Below are positions 7,870 to 17,577 of a stretch of 51,992 nt of DNA, piece after piece (position 1 is the first letter of the stretch; every line of letters starts with the position of its first letter). The stretch covers positions 1-51,992 of the forward strand of contig DVDU01000209.1 of NCBI GenBank assembly GCA_015296065.1, given 5' to 3'. Made by a program: the position numbers and the translations under genes. The notes below the pieces were generated by a model, which ran no database searches, was not told the DNA's origin, and was given only the letters and a program-made list of their open reading frames with translations. Source of the DNA: Oscillatoriaceae cyanobacterium M33_DOE_052. Lineage in GTDB: Bacteria > Cyanobacteriota > Cyanobacteriia > Cyanobacteriales > Laspinemataceae.

Positions 7870-8514
7870 TTAAGCGCTATTTTGAGCGGCATTTTCCACA
7901 GAAATATCAGCCCACTCGTCCACCGAGGTGAGCAGCTTTTCCAAGGAGACAACACCCAAAACCATGACCAGATAACCTGTGACCGCGTTTTCCCGCAGGC
8001 GAAAGGCGGTGTAAACTACCATTGCGTAGCGCATTTCTTCCTTACCAATTACCAAAGAGTGCAGCAACCCGTCGAGAGCTTCCAGGTACAGACGGGGTAC
8101 AGAAAAAGAGATTTGGATTTCCAGGAGATTGCCAAACACGCTCAAACAGGCATTGAGGAGGATATTACCCACCTCCGTGAGTACCTCTGCACCGGAGGCG
8201 TCCAGACGATCGCTGTGGGGACTTTCCTCGGGACAGACCAAATCTGACAGCATCACGGCGCCATCATAGTTGAGTAGTAACAAAGCATTACCCGATACCG
8301 GTCCGTGGAAAATCTGCTGTACCGTCGCAACTTCCCCCTTCACGAACGTGGCCAGTTTGGAACTTAGCTCCGAGATCGGATGGATAGAAACCATCGGCGC
8401 CTCTAGGAGGACTCGGTTGCCGGTCAGTTCTGAAAGGGAAGCCGCAGTGCGAGCAAAGCCGATGTTAATCAGCTCTGTCAGGGCATCCCGCTGTTTTTCT
8501 GTGAAGATTGTCAT
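7870..8514 (-). CDS. cheC: CheC-like phosphatase of response regulators
   Basis: The 214-residue protein shows the two CheC/CheX active-site helices: ALTELINIGFARTAASLS near the start and VLTEVGNILLNACLSVFGN around 110, each with the catalytic Glu and Asn. CheC-type phosphatases remove phosphate from CheY-like receivers. It is encoded directly after a single-domain receiver, with start and stop overlapping by four bases, so the two are translationally coupled and this receiver is the likely substrate. No other chemotaxis genes are nearby. Such CheY/CheC pairs in cyanobacteria may act in phototaxis or general signalling. Confidence 0.85.
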   Translation of the reverse strand: MTIFTEKQRDALTELINIGFARTAASLSELTGNRVLLEAPMVSIHPISELSSKLATFVKGEVATVQQIFHGPVSGNALLLLNYDGAVMLSDLVCPEESPHSDRLDASGAEVLTEVGNILLNACLSVFGNLLEIQISFSVPRLYLEALDGLLHSLVIGKEEMRYAMVVYTAFRLRENAVTGYLVMVLGVVSLEKLLTSVDEWADISVENAAQNSA

Positions 8515-8885
8515 ACTACCCCCTCAATGCCTAGCGCGTTATTGACTGCAGCCAAAACCTTGGCTGCCCCAAAGGGTTTGGTGACATAACCCACCGCACC
8601 TCCGGCCAAGACGCTGGTACGGGTCATTTCCTGCAAGTCAGCAGTAGCCATAATAATCTGGGCTTGCCCGTCTAATTGGCGCAATTTTTCCAGAACCTCC
8701 GTACCGCTCATTTCCGGCATTGCCATATCCAGCAATACCAGATCCGGCTTTTCCAAAAAATAAGTCTCGATCGCCAGCAACCCGTTTGTCGCTTCGATAA
8801 TTTCGTGCCCCTCTGGCTGCAGAATTTTTCTCAGTATTTTCCGCGACATCCCAGAGTCATCCACAATTAAAATTTTGGCCATCAT
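8511..8885 (-). CDS. CheY-like single-domain response regulator
   Basis: From the ATG at 8885, which has a GGAGG ribosome binding site five bases upstream, the protein starts MMAKILIVDDSGMSRKI and forms one receiver domain of 124 residues. D9/D10 are the acidic metal ligands, D53 in LVLLDMAMP is the phosphorylation site, the switch Thr lies in IIMATADL and the conserved Lys in VTKPFG. A longer frame starting further upstream adds 24 residues without homology. It overlaps cheC by four bases. With no output domain it must act by protein contact, as CheY does. Confidence 0.9.
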   Translation of the reverse strand: MMAKILIVDDSGMSRKILRKILQPEGHEIIEATNGLLAIETYFLEKPDLVLLDMAMPEMSGTEVLEKLRQLDGQAQIIMATADLQEMTRTSVLAGGAVGYVTKPFGAAKVLAAVNNALGIEGVV

Positions 8886-9631
8886 AGTGCCTCCAGAATC
8901 AGCCACTGCCTTGGGGGTAAAAGGCACTCCGCATCTTTTTGTCAAACCTGCTTCCACAAATGAGCGCTGTCGATCATAGTACCCCCTGCCGGATCGGCAA
9001 CATTCTAATTGTAACCCAATCAGTGGTTCTCGCGCTCAAACAATTAAGGTGGTGGGGCAACCACGAGCGATCGCCTCGATGAGGGCGTTGCCCGAACATC
9101 CCCAGTTCTCCCATGCCGGTCATCGATAAATTGTGCCGACATTCCATTGCGGCCTAACGCGAGGAGCTAACAACCCCAAGGCGGGGAAATCCCCTAGGCT
9201 TCGGTTCCCAGACCTCCTTCGTCCTGGCCACCCCCAACTAAATCACCCTTGATGTAAAACTTAATGTTTTGGTGAAATCCCTACAAAAATTAGTTAAATT
9301 TTTCATCGATTTAAGCCGATTTTGATAGAATAGTAATGGCTCTTGACAAAAATTTAGCAGCGCCCCTATTCCACTTCCTCAAAAGCCTTTTTTCCCAATC
9401 ATCTGGCCATCGAGTTCAGTGATTTTACGGAAAGGCTAGCACCTGTGAAACCAGATTTTCCTCAGTCTCCCCATAAAGGAGGAGCGGGGGCTGATGGAGT
9501 AGGACGGATGGGGAGCCCATGAGATGGGGAGATGGGCGAGAGTTCCCGCCCCATCGCATGGGCTCCCCGACGCCAACAGCCCCGCACCCTCCACAACAAT
9601 AGTGAGCATTTTTGCGGGGGATGCTCAGACC
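8886..9631. other. Long intergenic region
   Basis: No convincing gene is present in this 746-bp stretch. On the minus strand near 9037-9110 a short frame ends GNALIEAIARGCPTTLIV and then stops, which might be the tail of a lost gene, but it is too short to identify. An AT-rich part at 9287-9360 includes TTGACA at 9353-9358 on the plus strand without a good -10. The only strong structure is the hairpin at 9510-9568. Confidence 0.5.
9510..9568. terminator. Large inverted repeat near the end of the 9632-10147 gene
   Basis: GGGGAGCCCATG (9510-9521) and CATGGGCTCCCC (9557-9568) are perfect inverted copies separated by 35 bases that themselves contain ATGGGG/CCCCAT. Position downstream of the minus-strand gene ending at 9632 suggests a transcription end or RNA stabiliser. 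There is no U-tract, so termination is inferred only. Confidence 0.35.
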
Positions 9632-10147
9632 TCAGACCGTTCCGTCAGCATCATATACGCGCAGAGTTTCCGGCTGGAACTGACGCAGGATGAGGGTGGC
9701 TTGGGTTGTGGCAGTGTCAGGCCCGCGAACCACTACCAGGTACTTGCCCTCATCGAGGCTGGCACGGTAAGAAAAAGCATCTTCACTGTCCCCAACCAAA
9801 GTCAAGCCACCGGCGGAGAAAAAGGCGCCCATGCCTCCAGAAACTGCACCGAGCAACCCCCCCACCACGTGATTGCCGATCGGTCCGGCCCAGGCAAAAG
9901 TATCCAAATCCGCCAGCACACTGAAGGTCAAACCAGCAAAAAACCCAAATGGCATCAGCCAGGTGGCCATCAGCAGCACTCGGCGGCGAGTTTTCTGGTT
10001 GGGGTCGAGCTGCCCTAACCCCTCAGCGCTGAGATATCCCTTACCAAAAATGGTAACTCGGACATCGGCGGCGCCCTCTTTTTCCATCGCCACGGATACG
10101 GCTTCGGCACTTATTCGATCGGGAAATACAGCTACAACTAAGTTCAT
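9632..10147 (-). CDS. Small cyanobacterial membrane-associated protein of unknown function
   Basis: The 171-residue protein opens with MNLVVAVFPDRISAEAVSVAM, a ferredoxin-like alpha-beta segment resembling 'general stress protein 17M' type domains. A hydrophobic middle follows: LLMATWLMPFGFFAGLTFSV (about 58-80) and the glycine-rich GNHVVGGLLGAVSGGMGAFF (about 92-115), two likely membrane segments with a glycine zipper. It closes with a second beta-rich part containing GKYLVVVRGPD. It stands alone on the minus strand. I do not recognise a characterised homologue; membrane anchoring is inferred from hydrophobicity. Confidence 0.7.
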   Translation of the reverse strand: MNLVVAVFPDRISAEAVSVAMEKEGAADVRVTIFGKGYLSAEGLGQLDPNQKTRRRVLLMATWLMPFGFFAGLTFSVLADLDTFAWAGPIGNHVVGGLLGAVSGGMGAFFSAGGLTLVGDSEDAFSYRASLDEGKYLVVVRGPDTATTQATLILRQFQPETLRVYDADGTV

Positions 10148-10333
10148 TGGCTAAACAACATTTAAATGGAATTACACTAATCACACATCACCATAGGCAA
10201 AACCACAGGGATGGCGGTTCCTCTGTCCCGGCTTTGTGGTTGCCCCTACTTCGCCTGACCATTATCACCAAAAATTACCCTATTCCAGAATTGGCCACCT
10301 GATCCCGAAAATCGAAAATTAAATGAATCTTAA

Positions 10334-10361
10334 TTGCGTAATCGACAAATAATGGTATAAT
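10334..10361 (+). promoter_or_regulatory. Predicted serA promoter
   Basis: TTGCGT (10334-10339) and TATAAT (10356-10361) are separated by 16 bases. Transcription would start near 10368 and give a 5' leader of about 220 nt before the serA ATG. In 10148-10591 I see this promoter, a CRISPR-repeat-like string at 10402-10432 and a hairpin at 10477-10509, and otherwise nothing. Confidence 0.55.
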
Positions 10362-10476
10362 TCGCTGGTTAATACCGAGTTGCTCCAGGGGTGGGTTCAG
10401 TAATTTATGAATCCTGCCTGCGGGATTGAAACACGAGGGGACTCTCAGAAGCGGAGACTCGGAAACGGGGAGACTG

Positions 10477-10509
10477 GGGGGTGTGTGGGGAGTCTCCCCA
10501 CACACCCCC
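10477..10509 (+). promoter_or_regulatory. Strong hairpin in the serA leader
   Basis: GGGGGTGTGTGGGGA and TCCCCACACACCCCC form a perfect 15-base-pair stem around a GTC loop, 82 bases before the start codon. It has no following U-run, so it is not a classical terminator; it may impede or protect the leader transcript. Confidence 0.5.
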
Positions 10510-10591
10510 ATCTCCCGCCGTGGAGAAAGCCCAAGCAGCTCTCCATCTCCGTCGCCCGCCGTCCCCAATTTCACCACCACCATCGCTTGTC

Positions 10592-12175
10592 ATGCCAAAA
10601 GTTCTCGTATCCGATACTATCGACCAAGCCGGAATCGATATCCTCTCTCAAGTCGCCCAGGTTGATGTGAAAACCGGCTTGTCACCCGAAGAGTTAATCA
10701 AAATCATGCCGGAGTATGATGCTCTGATGATTCGCTCCGGCACCCGTGTCACCAAAGAGGCGATCGATGCGGGCACTCAGCTCAAAATCATTGGCCGCGC
10801 GGGCGTTGGCGTGGATAATGTGGATGTGCCCGCCGCCACCCGCCAGGGAATTGTTGTGGTTAATTCCCCGGAAGGCAATACCATTGCTGCTGCTGAACAC
10901 GCTCTGGCGATGATGCTGGCCATGTCCCGCTACATCCCCGATGCTAATCAATCCCTGAAAAACGGCAAATGGGACCGCAAGAGCTTTGTGGGTGCGGAAG
11001 TTTACAAAAAAACCCTCGGCATCGTGGGACTCGGCAAAATCGGCTCCCACATCGCTGCTGCTGCCAAAGCACTGGGGATGAAACTAATTGCCTACGATCC
11101 TTTTATCTCCATCGATCGGGCGGAGCAACTCGGTTGCCGTTTGGTAGATATGGATTTGCTGCTGCAAGAAGCAGATTACATCACTCTCCACATTCCCAAA
11201 ACTCCCGAAACTACTAACCTCATTGACGCCAAGGCTCTGGCGAAAATGAAACCCACCACCAGGATTATCAACTGCGCCCGGGGTGGCATTATTGATGAGG
11301 TGGCGTTGGTCGAAGCTCTCACATCAGGGCGCATCGCTGGCGCGGCTCTGGATGTGTTCAATAACGAACCCCTAGAACCAGATTCGCCCCTGCGTCAGGT
11401 GGGCAAAGAACTGCTCCTCACCCCCCACTTGGGAGCCTCCACCGCTGAAGCGCAAATTAATGTGGCGATCGACGTGGCCGAGCAAATTCGTGATGTCCTC
11501 CTGGGCCTACCAGCCCGATCGGCTGTGAACATCCCTGGTCTGTATCCCGATGCTCTGGAAAAACTCAGACCTTACCTACAGCTTGCCGAAACCCTCGGCA
11601 ATTTAGTCAGTCAACTGACCGGAGGCAGGGTAGATTTACTCAACGTCCGGATGCAGGGAGAATTGGCCAACAACGACAGCATGCCGGTAGTGGTGGCGGC
11701 CCTTAAAGGTCTGCTCTCGCAAGCTCTGCGCGAGCGCGTCAATTATGTTAACGCCACGATCGAAGCCAAGGAACGGGGGATCCGCGTGATTGAAACTCGC
11801 GATGCTTCGATGCGTGACTATGCTGGCTCGCTCCATCTTTCCGCCAAAGGCGCTCTGGGAGAACATTCGGTGACTGGGGCTTTGTTGGGAGATGGGGAAA
11901 TTCGGATCACCGATGTGGATGATTTTCCGATTAACGTCCCCCCAAGTCGCTATATGCTATTCACAAGGCACCGCGATATGCCGGGGATTATCGGGAAAAT
12001 CGGTTCCCTACTGGGGAGTTTTAATGTGAACATCGCCAGTATGCAGGTGGGCCGCAAAATCGTGCGCGGCGATGCTGTAATGGTGCTGAGCATTGATGAC
12101 CCCCTCCCAGAAGGGATTCTGGCAGAGATTATGAAGGTTCCTGGCATTCGGGATGCTTATACCGTGACGCTATGA
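10592..12175 (+). CDS. serA: D-3-phosphoglycerate dehydrogenase
   Basis: SerA oxidises 3-phosphoglycerate to 3-phosphohydroxypyruvate with NAD, the first step of serine synthesis. The 527-residue protein starts MPKVLVSDTIDQAGIDIL; a GTG/ATG-free extension upstream has no homology. The NAD-binding motif is TLGIVGLGKIGSHIA (about 143-157), the catalytic His lies in LTPHLGAST (about 280) and the active-site Arg in INCARGGIIDE. An intervening domain follows and an ACT domain ends the protein (about 455-527, HRDMPGIIGKIGSLLGSFNV), the usual long form, normally regulated by serine. The prmA gene follows on the same strand after 81 bases, so co-transcription is likely. Confidence 0.95.
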   Translation: MPKVLVSDTIDQAGIDILSQVAQVDVKTGLSPEELIKIMPEYDALMIRSGTRVTKEAIDAGTQLKIIGRAGVGVDNVDVPAATRQGIVVVNSPEGNTIAAAEHALAMMLAMSRYIPDANQSLKNGKWDRKSFVGAEVYKKTLGIVGLGKIGSHIAAAAKALGMKLIAYDPFISIDRAEQLGCRLVDMDLLLQEADYITLHIPKTPETTNLIDAKALAKMKPTTRIINCARGGIIDEVALVEALTSGRIAGAALDVFNNEPLEPDSPLRQVGKELLLTPHLGASTAEAQINVAIDVAEQIRDVLLGLPARSAVNIPGLYPDALEKLRPYLQLAETLGNLVSQLTGGRVDLLNVRMQGELANNDSMPVVVAALKGLLSQALRERVNYVNATIEAKERGIRVIETRDASMRDYAGSLHLSAKGALGEHSVTGALLGDGEIRITDVDDFPINVPPSRYMLFTRHRDMPGIIGKIGSLLGSFNVNIASMQVGRKIVRGDAVMVLSIDDPLPEGILAEIMKVPGIRDAYTVTL

Positions 12176-12256
12176 GGTAAAAGTTTTGAGTTTTGATGTG
12201 TGGCCATGAACCAATCATCGGAAAAAAGCCGGCCTCAAAACTCAAAGCTGAAATAT

Positions 12257-13153
12257 ATGGCAAATAACTGGTGGGAAATTCAAGTGCTATGCGATCGCTC
12301 CTTGGAAGATTTAATCTTCCACAGGATCGAAACTTTTGGCTGTCGGGGCAGTGCCAGTCAAATCAAGGGGAATTCCTGTTTGCTCTCGGCTTATTTGCCG
12401 CAGGAGCAGGCTAACGTCCTGGACTTGGCGGCTCTATCCCTGATCCTGCGCCAAGATGCTCTATGTTTGGGGATGCAGGTTCCGGCAGTGCAGTGGCATT
12501 TGGTGGAGGAGGAAGATTGGGCTAGCAGTTGGAAAAAGCACTGGCACCCCCAGGAAATCGGCGATCGCTTCTTAATCTATCCCGCTTGGCTACCCCTTCC
12601 CCCGGATCCAGAACGTCTCCTCCTGCGCTTGGACCCCGGCACCGCTTTCGGCACCGGCGCCCACGCTACCACCCAGTTGTGCCTAGAAGCTCTGGAAATG
12701 CGCCTCGGAGAAGACCCCCAAGATTCTTTAGTCGCAGATATTGGCTGCGGTTCTGGCATTTTATCGATTGGTGCCATCCTCCTTGGCGCCCGCAAGGCTT
12801 ATGCGGTGGATATTGACCCCCTAGCGGTCCGCGCCGCCCGCCGCAATCGGGACCTGAATAAAATTACCGAAGACCAGATGACCGTGAAGCTCGGGAGCAT
12901 CGATCGCCTCAAGCAAATGCTCGACGCCCCGATCGACGGTTTCGCCTGCAACATCCTCGCCGAAGTGATTATCGATTTAATCCCTCACCTGGAAGCGGTG
13001 GCTAAACCCTCCACCTGGGGCATTCTCAGCGGCGTTTTGCTAGAACAAGCCAAACCCGTCGCTGATACTCTCGAACAACACGGCTGGCTGGTCGCCGCTC
13101 TCTGGCGCCGTCAAGACTGGTGTTGTTTCAACGTCAGACGATCGCAATTTTAA
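12257..13153 (+). CDS. prmA: Ribosomal protein L11 methyltransferase
   Basis: PrmA trimethylates ribosomal protein L11 using S-adenosylmethionine. The 298-residue protein starts [15 protein letters not shown], as the family does; a further in-frame ATG at 12206 would add unrelated residues. Landmarks are [21 protein letters not shown], the SAM motif [20 protein letters not shown] (about 159-178) with the acidic [14 protein letters not shown], and the post-motif [11 protein letters not shown]. It lies 81 bases after serA on the same strand, a pairing common in cyanobacteria. It converges with the thioredoxin gene downstream. Confidence 0.95.
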   Translation: MANNWWEIQVLCDRSLEDLIFHRIETFGCRGSASQIKGNSCLLSAYLPQEQANVLDLAALSLILRQDALCLGMQVPAVQWHLVEEEDWASSWKKHWHPQEIGDRFLIYPAWLPLPPDPERLLLRLDPGTAFGTGAHATTQLCLEALEMRLGEDPQDSLVADIGCGSGILSIGAILLGARKAYAVDIDPLAVRAARRNRDLNKITEDQMTVKLGSIDRLKQMLDAPIDGFACNILAEVIIDLIPHLEAVAKPSTWGILSGVLLEQAKPVADTLEQHGWLVAALWRRQDWCCFNVRRSQF

Positions 13154-13165
13154 ATCCTACTGCCA

Positions 13166-13489
13166 CTAAGAACTAACCAAAGATTGGAGTTCCTGCACCA
13201 GCGGCTCTGATGGCATAAAGCCCTCAAACCGCTGCACCGGAGCGCCTTGTTTGAACAGGACTAAAGTGGGTAGAGCATGGATATGATATTGACTGGCTAA
13301 TTCCGGATATTTATCAGTGTCGATTTTCACTACTTTGATCTGATTTTTCATCCGGGAGTTCACTTCTTCAAGCACCGGCGCCATCATCCGGCAAGGCCCG
13401 CACCAATTAGCGTAAAAATCCACCAAAACCGGCAGTTCAGAAGCCGAAATTAGCTCGGAAAAGCTGTTAAATTGCTTTTTAATAGCCAT
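13166..13489 (-). CDS. trxA: Thioredoxin
   Basis: This 107-residue protein is a standard thioredoxin with the redox motif WCGPC (Cys30 and Cys33), DFYANWC before it and the cis-proline loop HALPTLVLFKQG. The start at 13489 (MAIKKQFNSFSEL) is chosen because the family starts there; upstream in-frame residues resemble nothing. It acts as a cytoplasmic disulfide reductase. It converges on prmA, with only 12 bases between the stop codons, and its promoter region faces fabG. Confidence 0.95.
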   Translation of the reverse strand: MAIKKQFNSFSELISASELPVLVDFYANWCGPCRMMAPVLEEVNSRMKNQIKVVKIDTDKYPELASQYHIHALPTLVLFKQGAPVQRFEGFMPSEPLVQELQSLVSS

Positions 13490-13594
13490 ACAAACTCTGG
13501 CAGTGAAGGAACTAGAAGCGATTAGGCGCTTCTTCTCTATAGTATCGCATCCAGGAAAGTGAGTAACAGCCAAAATCGCCATAAGATCATATAG

Positions 13595-14389
<795 letters not shown>

Positions 14390-14799
14390 GTTCTAGGCAT
14401 ATCGCATTTTGTCCCAGAGTCCTTTGTCCTTTGTGATGTTACCAGGGACAACGGACTGGGGACAAGTGATATCAAGTCCTATGGCTTCGTTTTTGTATAA
14501 CTGAGGGGGCAACCACAGGGGGGTTGCCCTGGAATTGTCCGAACGATGCTCCTGGACTTGATATGAGCCCATCCATGTGGTGGCCCTCTAAGGAGCAGAG
14601 GGGAATGTGTCAGAGGTTATAATGGAGCTAATGCCTCTTTTGAGTAGGGAACGGGCATTGCCATGTCCCTAGGGTATGGGGACAGGGTATTGGGACATTG
14701 GGGACACGGCACAAGCCGTGTCCCTACAGATATTTAGGCGCAGTGGAAGATATCAGGAAGATCGAATTTATTGATTACTTATGCTCCCAACAAAAGATT
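14390..14799. other. Intergenic region with several palindromes
   Basis: No gene is supported here. The stretch has a pair of distant inverted copies, GATATCAAGTCC (14469-14480) and GGACTTGATAT near 14553, with a nested GGGCAACC/GGTTGCCC stem, and a perfect palindrome GGGACACGGC...GCCGTGTCCC at about 14700-14723, a string also found dispersed (45862 region). These look like small mobile palindromic repeats. Confidence 0.5.
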
Positions 14800-14972
14800 A
14801 TGACTGTCAGGAGAACATGGTGGCAAATCATGCCTAGTTTTTCCAGTGTAGAAGTAAATTCAATCCCCAAAATATGGGCGGATGTTAAACTGAAGTGGGG
14901 GGGGGAATGCCGGGGAAAATATATCTGGTTTAAAAAAATATTAGCGGTAATTTTTGATGCGTTTACGGTTAC

Positions 14973-17114
14973 TTGTTTAGAGACATTTTTTCAAAAAAAC
15001 CGAAAAAAAAATCTAAAATCAAAAGTTACAATCTTTCAGATATTTTTAATTTAATTGTGACAGTATTGGCTGGTTTTTGGGCTACTCGATCGCTCGTCAA
15101 GCCAAAATTGAACCCAGCCATTGACAGACAGACTAGAGTTGGTGGCCGAGAGCCTAGTCAGAATCTGGATGAGAAGCCTGGTTGTTTAAATAGAGCTTTT
15201 GGCCAAATATCCCATAAATTGCGCCACAGATTGAGGGAAAATTTACCAGTACAGACCCAAAAAAATCTCCATAATCACAGGCAAGTTATCGATAGTTTTG
15301 GTTTGTCTCCCGACCCAATGCTGTTGGTTACGGAGTCAGGTATATTTATAGATGCTAATGATAGTTTTTGTGAGTTAACCGGTTATAAATATGAAGAAAT
15401 CATCGGCCAGCAGGATTTGGATGTAAAGATTTGGGAGAATCTCGAAGAGCGCGAGGAAATCAAGAAAATATTGCAACTGGTGGAGGTGGTACGTAACCAG
15501 GAAATCCATTATCGCAAAAAGTCGGGATTGGTGGGGACTGCACTGGTTTCTGCCAAACGCCTGGAATGGGATGGCAAATGGTGCCTGTTGGTGGTGGCGA
15601 AAGATATTAGCGATCGGATGGCTGAAATCAGCCATTGTCAGCGCGCCGAGGCAGAAATTCAGATGCTCCTGACGATTAACCAAGCCATCAACGAGGCCAA
15701 AGATTTCCACCAAGCTCTCGGAGTGGTACTGCGATCGGTCTGCGAAACCACTGGATGGCATTATGGCGAGGCATGGGTCCCCAGCAGCGACGGTACAGCC
15801 TTGGAATGCAGCCCGAGCTGGTACTGTCAGCGCAGTTCTTTACCGCCAGAAGTGATCAAGGCGATCGTCTCCTTCCGCACCTACAGTGAAGCGCTAGTTT
15901 TCCTCCCCAATGAAGAACTCCCCGGTCGGGTGTGGTATCGAGGACAACCCCAATGGGTTTTGGATTTTTCCACCGACATTGAAGATTCCGATATATTTTT
16001 GCGGGCAGATATGGCGAAACGTTGCGGGATGAATGGAGCATTTGGCGTCCCTATTTTCGCTCGCCCGTCTCATACCACCATCGATTATCAGTCCTCTCAA
16101 ACATCTAATTCACCAGTAAAACTCCTCGCCGTGCTGGTATTTTTCATGTTAGAATCTCGGCCAGAAGACGAGGAATATGTCAACTTAGTAGCTACCGTCA
16201 CGGCTGAGTTAGGAATAGTCATACAGCAAAAGCAGGGTTCCGCAGAACTGCGCGCCTTATTCGCCGCCATGACTGATATTATCGTCGCTCTGGACAATCA
16301 GGGATGTTATGTCAAAATCGCTCCCACCAATCCCGAGAAAACATACAGACCAGTGCCCAATTTAATTGGCAAGAGCTTGTATGAAGTATTTGAGCGGCAG
16401 CAAGCCGATATGTTTTTGAAATACCTGCGACAGGCCATGAGTACCCAACAACCAGTTCACTTTGATTACCGCCTTACGGTGCAGGGGGAAGAATTTTGGT
16501 TTGCTAGCAGTATGGCACCCATATCAGAAGAGTCGGCTCTGTGGGTATCTCGGGATGTGAGTGATGCGGCTCGCGCCCAAGCTGCTCTAAAAAAAGCTAA
16601 TCAACAGTTAGAGCTTCTAGCTAACCTAGATGGCTTGACGGAAGTTGCCAACCGCCGCCGTTTTGATGAATATTTATCTCAAAATTGGCAGAAAATGAAG
16701 GAAGAATCATCTCCTTTGTCTTTGATTTTATGTGATGTAGATTATTTCAAGTGCTACAATGATAAATATGGTCATCAAGCCGGAGATGATTGTTTAAAAC
16801 AAATCGCCAAAGCCATAAATAATGCCGTCTCTAACGGAAAAAATTTGGTAGCTCGTTACGGCGGGGAAGAATTTGCCGTAATTTTGCCCGCCACCAATAT
16901 GAATGGTGCCTTGGCAGTAGCCGCCGCCATCCGCCGTAAAGTGGCGCTCCTCAATATGCTCCATGAGGATTCACAAGTGAGTCCATACGTCACTTTGAGT
17001 ATGGGGGTTGCCTCCCTAATTCCTGATGGCACTTCTTCAGCCGAACAGTTAATTTTACAGGCTGATAATGCGTTGTATAAAGCTAAACAGCAGGGCAGAA
17101 ACCGGGTTTGCTAG
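14973..17114 (+). CDS. Sensor diguanylate cyclase (PAS-GAF-PAS-GGDEF)
   Basis: This frame encodes up to 713 residues. Near the start lies a hydrophobic stretch NLIVTVLAGFWATRSLV, then a PAS domain (about 110-215), a GAF domain (about 230-420), another PAS (about 425-525) and a GGDEF domain (about 550-713) with the active-site GGEEF near 630. GGDEF enzymes make cyclic di-GMP from two GTP. The inhibitory RxxD site before ARYGGEEF reads NGKN, so feedback inhibition is probably lost. The first possible start is a TTG without ribosome binding site; no ATG occurs before the PAS domain. An upstream ATG at 14800 opens another frame that overlaps here at an A9 run. Confidence 0.85.
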   Translation: MFRDIFSKKPKKKSKIKSYNLSDIFNLIVTVLAGFWATRSLVKPKLNPAIDRQTRVGGREPSQNLDEKPGCLNRAFGQISHKLRHRLRENLPVQTQKNLHNHRQVIDSFGLSPDPMLLVTESGIFIDANDSFCELTGYKYEEIIGQQDLDVKIWENLEEREEIKKILQLVEVVRNQEIHYRKKSGLVGTALVSAKRLEWDGKWCLLVVAKDISDRMAEISHCQRAEAEIQMLLTINQAINEAKDFHQALGVVLRSVCETTGWHYGEAWVPSSDGTALECSPSWYCQRSSLPPEVIKAIVSFRTYSEALVFLPNEELPGRVWYRGQPQWVLDFSTDIEDSDIFLRADMAKRCGMNGAFGVPIFARPSHTTIDYQSSQTSNSPVKLLAVLVFFMLESRPEDEEYVNLVATVTAELGIVIQQKQGSAELRALFAAMTDIIVALDNQGCYVKIAPTNPEKTYRPVPNLIGKSLYEVFERQQADMFLKYLRQAMSTQQPVHFDYRLTVQGEEFWFASSMAPISEESALWVSRDVSDAARAQAALKKANQQLELLANLDGLTEVANRRRFDEYLSQNWQKMKEESSPLSLILCDVDYFKCYNDKYGHQAGDDCLKQIAKAINNAVSNGKNLVARYGGEEFAVILPATNMNGALAVAAAIRRKVALLNMLHEDSQVSPYVTLSMGVASLIPDGTSSAEQLILQADNALYKAKQQGRNRVC

Positions 17115-17577
17115 AAGTAGATTAGTGCGCGGCAATGATGCGGAATTAACGGCACAGACCGGGCGGCATGAATGCGGGCGGCGGACTCGCCCGCTTGTTC
17201 TTTCCTGGTGCATGATTATAGGCGAATTCTGCAATTCAGAAACTTGAATAATGCGGAAAAATGTGGTATGTCAGCTTAAAAGTAAATCAAAAGGACACGG
17301 CTGGTGTAGGGTGGGCATTTTGCCCACCCTACTAGAATCGGTAATTTTGGTGTAGCATTGCCCACCTGACTAGAAGCGGAAATTCTGCCTGAAAAAATAT
17401 GCAATTTAGGTTTATGAATATTTTTTCAGGCAATTTTTAGATTTGACTCAGGGGAAGATCATTTGCCAGCCGCGAGGGGTTGAGGAAATATGTAAAGAAA
17501 TGTAACAATACAGTGGTGCCCCGAATCGTGGGGATTTAACAGCAAGCAAATATTAGCAATCAGGTAAGGAAGACGAA
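17115..17577. other. Intergenic region with hairpins
   Basis: No gene is seen. GCGGGCG/CGCCCGC (about 17174-17194) followed by TTGTTCTTTCC may end transcription of the GGDEF gene. A perfect dispersed palindrome GTAGGGTGGGCA...TGCCCACCCTAC lies at 17306-17332 and a decayed partial copy follows near 17352-17375. The remainder should contain the promoter of the cellulose synthase gene, which I could not pinpoint. Confidence 0.5.

Noticed and set aside
9037-9110. Minus-strand frame ending GNALIEAIARGCPTTLIV
   Set aside because: It is open for under 30 codons with a stop just upstream and matches no family I recognise, so it is at best an unidentifiable remnant.
14698-15054. A separate 118-codon gene before the GGDEF protein
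   Set aside because: It starts within dispersed repeats and overlaps the GGDEF frame. Only its part from the ATG at 14800 is interesting, as a possible frameshifted N-terminus.
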